Of a DNA stretch of 64,000 nt, positions 59,312 through 64,000 are shown one piece after another. The notes under the pieces were generated by a model. The model was not told where the DNA came from and searched no databases. It was given only the letters and a program-made list of their open reading frames with translations. The number at the start of each line of letters is the position of its first letter. Position 1 is the stretch's first letter. This DNA comes from Salvator merianae (lineage: Eukaryota > Chordata > Lepidosauria > Squamata > Teiidae), in NCBI GenBank assembly GCA_003586115.2, contig QVOM02000021.1, positions 13,187,898 to 13,251,897 of the forward strand. Direction: 5' to 3'. The position numbers and the translations under genes are program-made.

Positions 59312-59959
59312 GAGATCCACAGATACAAGGAAACCCTGGGGCTCTGACTGAGGCCAGATACTCCATTTTGAATCTTCTGAATCTGATAAACTGATTTTGA
59401 TACGTGAGATCCAGAACAGAGTGCCATTGCCCCCCCTTCTTGGGCACCAAATAGAGAAGAAAGTAAATTCCCTGGTCCCACTCCTCAGGTGCAACCAGTT
59501 CAAACACCTTGGCCTGAATCAGGGCCTCTAGAATGATGTGCATTGCCTCGGCCCTTCCTGCTGACACTGGCAAAGGGATGAAATGCAGTACTAGAGGACT
59601 GATGAACTCTAGCTGAAGTTCTTGAGGCACTGTCTGGCGCATCCAGCAGTCCCGCACTACAGCAGCAGCATATCTTCCCAGCCTGGGTCCCATAAAGTGT
59701 CAGGACTGAGACATGGGGTGGTTAACAGAAGAACCAGAGGAGGATGAGAATCCTGATTACTGACCCCAGGAACCCCTGGGTTTGGAGCCTGAGCACCCTT
59801 TAGACCATGCACCCTGAAAGTTTGTTTCCCATACCTTAAAAGGCTGAGTGCTTTAGAACATAAACTGCTTCCAAAAGGACTTTAGGCTTTGTGGAAGGCA
59901 TGGTCAGCTTCTTATCCTTAGACTCCACCAACACCTTGCTAAGGACCTCATCCTTGAAG

Positions 59960-61815
59960 AGTTTGAGTTGTTGCAGTCTGAGGATGTGGACAGGCTGCTT
60001 GCAGGAATGGGGCCTACCACCTGCCTCCTAGACCCTTGCCCATCTTGGCTAATTAAATTTAGCCATGGAAGGATGGCTGAGTAAGTCTTGAGCGTTGTCA
60101 ACGCATCGCTGGGGGAGGGCGTAGTACCGTCATCCCTTAAAGAGGCAGTGGTCCTCCCCCTCCTTAAGAAGCCTTCCCTTGACCTCATGGTGCCAGGCAA
60201 CTATCACCCAGTAGCTAGCATCCCTTCCTGGGCAAGATCTTGGAGACGGCGGTGGTGAGGCAACTGCAGACATTCCTGGAGGATACTGATTATCTAGACC
60301 TGTTTCAATCTGGTTTCAGGTGGGGCTACAGCGCGGAGACTGCCTTGGTTGCCCTGATGGATGACCTACTTCGAGAGAGGGACAGGGGGCATGCCTCCTT
60401 GTTGGTTCTCCTGGACCTATCAGCTGCATTTGATACCATAGACCACAGTATCCTCCTGGACCGACTTCGGGGGCTGGGCCTTCGGGGCACTATTCTGCAG
60501 TGGCTCGAGTCCTTTCTCCATGGAGGTGTCAGACAATTATGGTACATGGCCAGCACTCGCAGCCATGGGAACTCCCTTGCAGGGTTCCCCAGGGCTCAGT
60601 GTTGTCCCCACTACTGTTTCTACATGCAGCCGCTTGGGAAGGTCATTAGGGAATTTGGGGCTGGGTGCCATCAATATGCAGATGACAACCAGTTCTACCT
60701 CCCAATTCCAGCAGAGTCAGGTGAGGCACTCTCTGTGCTGGACTCCTGTCTGGGGGCAGTGTCGGGCTGGATGAGGACCAATAAACTCCAAATCAATCCA
60801 GACAAAACGGAAGTTCTGTGGGTTCAGAGCCCCCGTGTTTTGGTCATCTTGGGACACCCAGTGCTGGATGGGAATGTCCTTCCCCTCAGGGACCGGGTGT
60901 GAGACCTGGGGGCCTCCTGGATTCATCGCTGTTTCTTGAATTACATGTGGCAGTGGCGGCCAGGGATGCCTACCAGAAGCTCTGACTGGTTCGTCAGCTT
61001 CACCCGTATTTGGATGCTGGGGATCTGGCCACAGTTCTGCATGCCCTGGTAACCTCCCATTTGGACTACTGTAATGTACTGTACATGGGGCTACCTTTGA
61101 AGATGGTCCGGAAACTGGGGCTAGTGCAGAATGCAGCAGCTCGTCTGCTGTTGGGTCAATCAGGCCGTGCGGATATTTCACCGGTTCTGAAAAGTCTTTG
61201 CTGGCTTCCAATATGTTTCTGGGCTCATTTCAAGATATTGACTTTGGTCTATAAAGCCCTAAATGGTTTGGGCCTTGCCTACCTGAAGGAGCGTCTCCAC
61301 CCATAAATGCCTGCCCGCACACTGAGGTCATAGGGGGAGTCTCTCCTGGTGGTCCCTTCCCCTGCATTAGTGCAGGGGGAGAGGGGCAGGACTTTTTCTG
61401 TGGCTGCCCCCAGGTTGTAGAACAGCCTCCCTACTGAGATTTGCCGGGCGCCATCCCTGTTTGGGTTTCGGGGCCTGGTAAAGACCTTTCTCTTTCCCCA
61501 GGCATATAGTCCTTGACTCTCTGAGAAGCCCCCCTCATTACTGCTGGACTGTTGTATTGTTGGGTGAGGGTGGCTTTGTGGTGGGGGGCAGGAAATATTT
61601 TTTATGATGTTTTTATAATGTTTTTACTGTATTTTTACTGTAATCGTTTTTATAAGCTTTGTAAGCATTTTATATGTTTTATGATGTTTTATAATGTTTT
61701 TATGGTTTTATTTTATTTTTATTGTAATAGTTTTTTGATATGTTTTTGTAAGCTCCCCTGGGACCTCTCGGTATAGGGCAGGGTAGAAACTGGAATAATA
61801 ATAATAGTCATAATA
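59960..61815 (+). mobile_element. L2 LINE, 5'-truncated, inserted in DIRS gag
   Basis: Plus-strand translation from 59960 gives ELLQSEDVDRLLAGMGPTTC, then LKEAVVLPLLKKPSLD (60140-60180). The frame 60240-60902 has FQSGFRWGYSAETALVALMD and DLSAAFDTIDHSILLDRL, and an intact HQYADD catalytic block near 60673. The frame 61010-61306 completes the C-terminus (DYCNVLYMGLPLK and NAAARLLLGQSG). The tail runs through GGGACCTCTCGGTATAGGGC to (ATA)n at 61792-61810. Shifts near 60235 and 60905 separate the frames. The catalytic YADD is kept but the protein is not made whole. It is the best-preserved L2 in the window. Confidence 0.9.
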
Positions 61816-62059
61816 GTTTCCCCCTTTGAAAGGCCTATAAAGCAGGGGATTCTTTAAACAATTATTGGCCTACCAGTACTTAAGCTATATGGACAAATGC
61901 CCTAGCAGAACACTTAGCTGTGTCTATTGAGGTATCCATCACGAATGCCCATGCACTGGACAGCCTGAGGAGCTTTAATTTTGCTAGGACTGCCACCTCC
62001 TGGGACTTCAGAACAGCTGCCCAGAAAAGAATGGAGGTCATGACAGAAGCCTTAAGGGC

Positions 62060-62604
62060 TGTTGTGCCCCGCCCTGCGCCTGAGGAAGCTGAGTCCTCTG
62101 AATCCTCAGAGGAGGACCAGGCGCTGGGACATGACCCCACTGGGACAGAGACAGACTCTGCAGGACTCGAGTCTTCCCCTAGTTTGGAGTTGGTGAGACC
62201 CCTCCCCAGCCAACACAGGCTGGAAAAGGTGAAGAGGAGTAGGGCTTTAAGACAGGAGCAACAGAGGAAAGAACGCTGCCCACGCCCTTCCCACCTGGCT
62301 GACTCTGAGCCTGATTTGGAAGGATAAAAAGCCAGAACAGACTCACGCAACCTGTTGCTGGCAATCTGTCCTTTTCTTGGCAACCTCCTGACTCCTTGTT
62401 TGTGTTCCCTGGCTCCTGACCGGTATTCTGACTTGTGACCTTGCCTCCCGGATCATCTTTGATCCTGTGCTCCTGATACTGGCTTTTCTGACCCTGAACT
62501 GGCAATATGGACTTTGTTCTAATGCTCTGCGTGCATGGTTAAGGCAAGACTGCCTGCTCGTTCAACGCTATTAGCAGCCCCTCCTCTCGGCACCCAGTCC
62601 AACA
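62060..62604 (+). mobile_element. Probable solo LTR in DIRS gag
   Basis: Begins TGTTGTGCCCCGCC and ends CCAGTCCAACA, giving TGTTG/CAACA inverted ends. A GGATAAAAAGCC TATA-like box is at 62320-62331, followed by a CTCCTGAC/CTTGTGACC-rich stretch typical of vertebrate gypsy or ERV LTRs. The flanks GGGC (62056-62059) and GGAC (62605-62608) could be a 4-bp duplication with one mismatch. No internal retroviral genes adjoin, so it would be a solo LTR. The frame 61920-62327 across it is chance. Confidence 0.55.
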
Positions 62605-64000
62605 GGACAAGGGCTCATGCTGAGGCCTCTATCCCTCTGCAGAAAAATATATCTCCTTCCTGGTCTGCAAAATCCCTGGGCTTACAATCTCCATCATCTA
62701 CAATCAGAGAATGAGAAATAAGAGACATTATGGGGCTGTCCACAAAGGAACGCCGCTAGAATCTCCTGTTTCCTATTAGGGAATAACCACAGCCCTAGAT
62801 GCCTTAAGGGGAAAAGGCCAAAGCTTCTGTGCTGGGCCCCATTTGCTCCTTGGACCCCTTCTCCAGGGTGCCCCGTATGAGAAGTACAAACTGCTCTGAA
62901 TGGAGAAGGCAGGACAAATCATTACTGAGCTCACCATCCGAGGCCCCATCCTCTTCCCTCTCTAGGCCCAGGATCCTTTCTCTGGCTCCCTGAAGGAGGA
63001 CTAGGGATGGTGTGCAATCCAGATCCCCCATAATAGACTCCTAAACCTGAGCTGCCACTATCTGACCCAGTTGCCACATGCTCATTGTTCCTGATAATTA
63101 AGCAAGAGAAGTGCCCATGCGCCCTCTCACTGAGCCTGTGCCTGGTTGTGTGAGACCTCTGTGATTTGCAAACAGGGCTGAGAGACTCCCATCCCACTCT
63201 GGGATGAATGTAAAACCGGGGGCCCCAATCACCTAGTCCCCAGGAGAGGCAGCATCTGATGTGTACCTGATACCCCTCCCATACTTAAGGACACTTCCCC
63301 CTGCTAGGGCCAGAAGAACCACTTGGGCTATGCCAGGGCCATGATTAATTACAATTGAAGGAGAAGCATTAGTGGAAGAGGCACCTTCGTGAGAAGATGA
63401 GTTGCTAGATCTCAAGGGCAAGAGGACAAAAGAACCCACCAAGGAGGGCAGAGCCTTCAGCAAATCAGTATTGGGCTCCCACGTGAAAAAGTCTCATGTA
63501 CTCCCTCACCCACTTGACAGATTGGGGCCATCTTCTTTTTCTTTACCACGTCCAGCTTGTGTCTTTGTTCTGGACACACTGCCACTGGGGCCTGCCACCT
63601 CTTCTGGCTCAGAATCTCTGAGCTCCTGCATGGCTGGGAGATCTGTCACCATGTGCTCTGTCCATGCCCCATTGCTCGGAAATGCCAACACCGTTGCTTA
63701 CTGATGGTATACAGTATTGTACACCCTGGGAGCAATTGCTGCTGTGCTGTATCAGTTCCCCTTATATGGCACCTCATGGCCTCACACTCCCAAGAGTGGA
63801 TCTGCCAGACCTAATGGTTGCAGCACCATGAGGCTCTTCCACCACTCCCTAGTGGGGAGTCAACTCCAGGTGTGGGCCTAAGTGCCCACTTTTGGGGGGA
63901 GCACTTGGGACTGCTCTCATTCATGACCTCAAGGCGCCATTTAGGAGGCTTGCTGCCCCAGCACTTTCCTGTGCTCTGCTACATTGGCAGCTACTAAGTA
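62605..64000 (-). mobile_element. Probable upstream part of the same DIRS element (weak)
   Basis: Continues the DIRS block beyond the LTR. Minus frames at 62804-63031, 62931-63197, 63233-63463 and 63506-63691 are serine- and proline-rich with acidic patches, as in DIRS gag N-termini, but I see no diagnostic motif. The region is broken by many stops and runs off the window edge. Confidence 0.35.

Larger units (their letters stand above)
58130..62059 (-). mobile_element. DIRS retrotransposon (gag-RT-RNase H), minus strand, interrupted
   Basis: DIRS elements use reverse transcriptase and a tyrosine recombinase rather than an integrase. On the minus strand, from high to low coordinate: gag with WAFVMDTSIDTAKCSARAF (about 61970-61910) and PFKGG (61830); gag end with LFKDEVLSKVLVESKDKKL (about 59950-59895); RT with LYLVPKKGGQWHSVLDLTYQ and FIRFRRFKME (59470-59370); FRALPFGLSFTLKVFTK and YLDN for the usual YLDD (58905-58770); RNase H with INWLELKVILLALAFLPL (about 58250-58190). 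The D-to-N change and many stops make it inactive. No recombinase or methyltransferase part was found below 58130. Nested insertions: 58971-59297 and 59960-61815 within this span, and 62060-62604 at its upstream edge. Confidence 0.85.

Noticed and set aside
59160..59693. 177-codon minus-strand protein as one gene
   Set aside because: It is DIRS RT running by chance into the 327-bp retroposon.
61920..62327. 135-codon acidic protein
   Set aside because: The frame runs through DIRS gag antisense and LTR sequence; no domain.
1..64000. CRISPR array, bacterial operon, rRNA or intact tRNA genes
   Set aside because: No direct-repeat/spacer pattern, no operon structure, and only a SINE-derived tRNA-like head at 57.8 kb.

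Overview
This is repeat-rich, non-coding nuclear DNA from a vertebrate. The repeat mix points to a squamate reptile (lizard or snake). It contains BovB/RTE pieces, several CR1 and L2 LINE pieces, degraded L1 ORF2 pieces, a DIRS tyrosine-recombinase retrotransposon, many fold-back DNA transposons, a tRNA-derived SINE and long microsatellites. I see no host gene exon that I can defend. Species and chromosome cannot be read from the window.

Layout. 1-9 kb: BovB 3' end, CR1 and L2 pieces, a hairpin, an ~820-bp repeat (6.5-7.3 kb) whose inverted relative lies at 52.6-53.4 kb, and a 92-bp fold-back element with an 8-bp target duplication (7915-8006). 9-23 kb: LINE pieces in otherwise unremarkable DNA, and an inverted pair of hairpin-bearing repeats at ~15.9 and ~19.7 kb. 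23.3-27.7 kb: the 3' half of a class I (gamma-like) endogenous retrovirus, made of a 5'-broken integrase frame, an unusual pol-env interval, an uninterrupted 764-codon env and one complete LTR. 28-57 kb: L1 ORF2 pieces, microsatellites, two fold-back DNA elements at 46.4 and 47.5 kb (the second splits a BovB copy) and LINE ORF1-like debris. 57.8-64 kb: a nested block in which a minus-strand DIRS element carries an L2 LINE, an LTR and a small retroposon.

The most interesting region is the retroviral remnant. gag, most of pol and the 5' LTR are absent and integrase is shifted at its 5' end, yet env keeps a full frame with signal peptide, CWIC, CX6CC and membrane anchor. Its cytoplasmic tail ends in a tandem repeat that places two YxxL motifs 12 residues apart, an ITAM-like layout. 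Between integrase and env is a ~560-bp open interval with two CxxC motifs, interrupted by one in-frame TGA and lacking an ATG. A 16-18 bp motif identical to the polypurine tract/LTR junction recurs at the integrase stop and at the start of env. These features make a case for a retroviral lineage with a non-standard pol-env region, and possibly for retention of env by the host. Both are inferences.

All calls come from reading the sequence against remembered family features. No database search, alignment program or dating was run.
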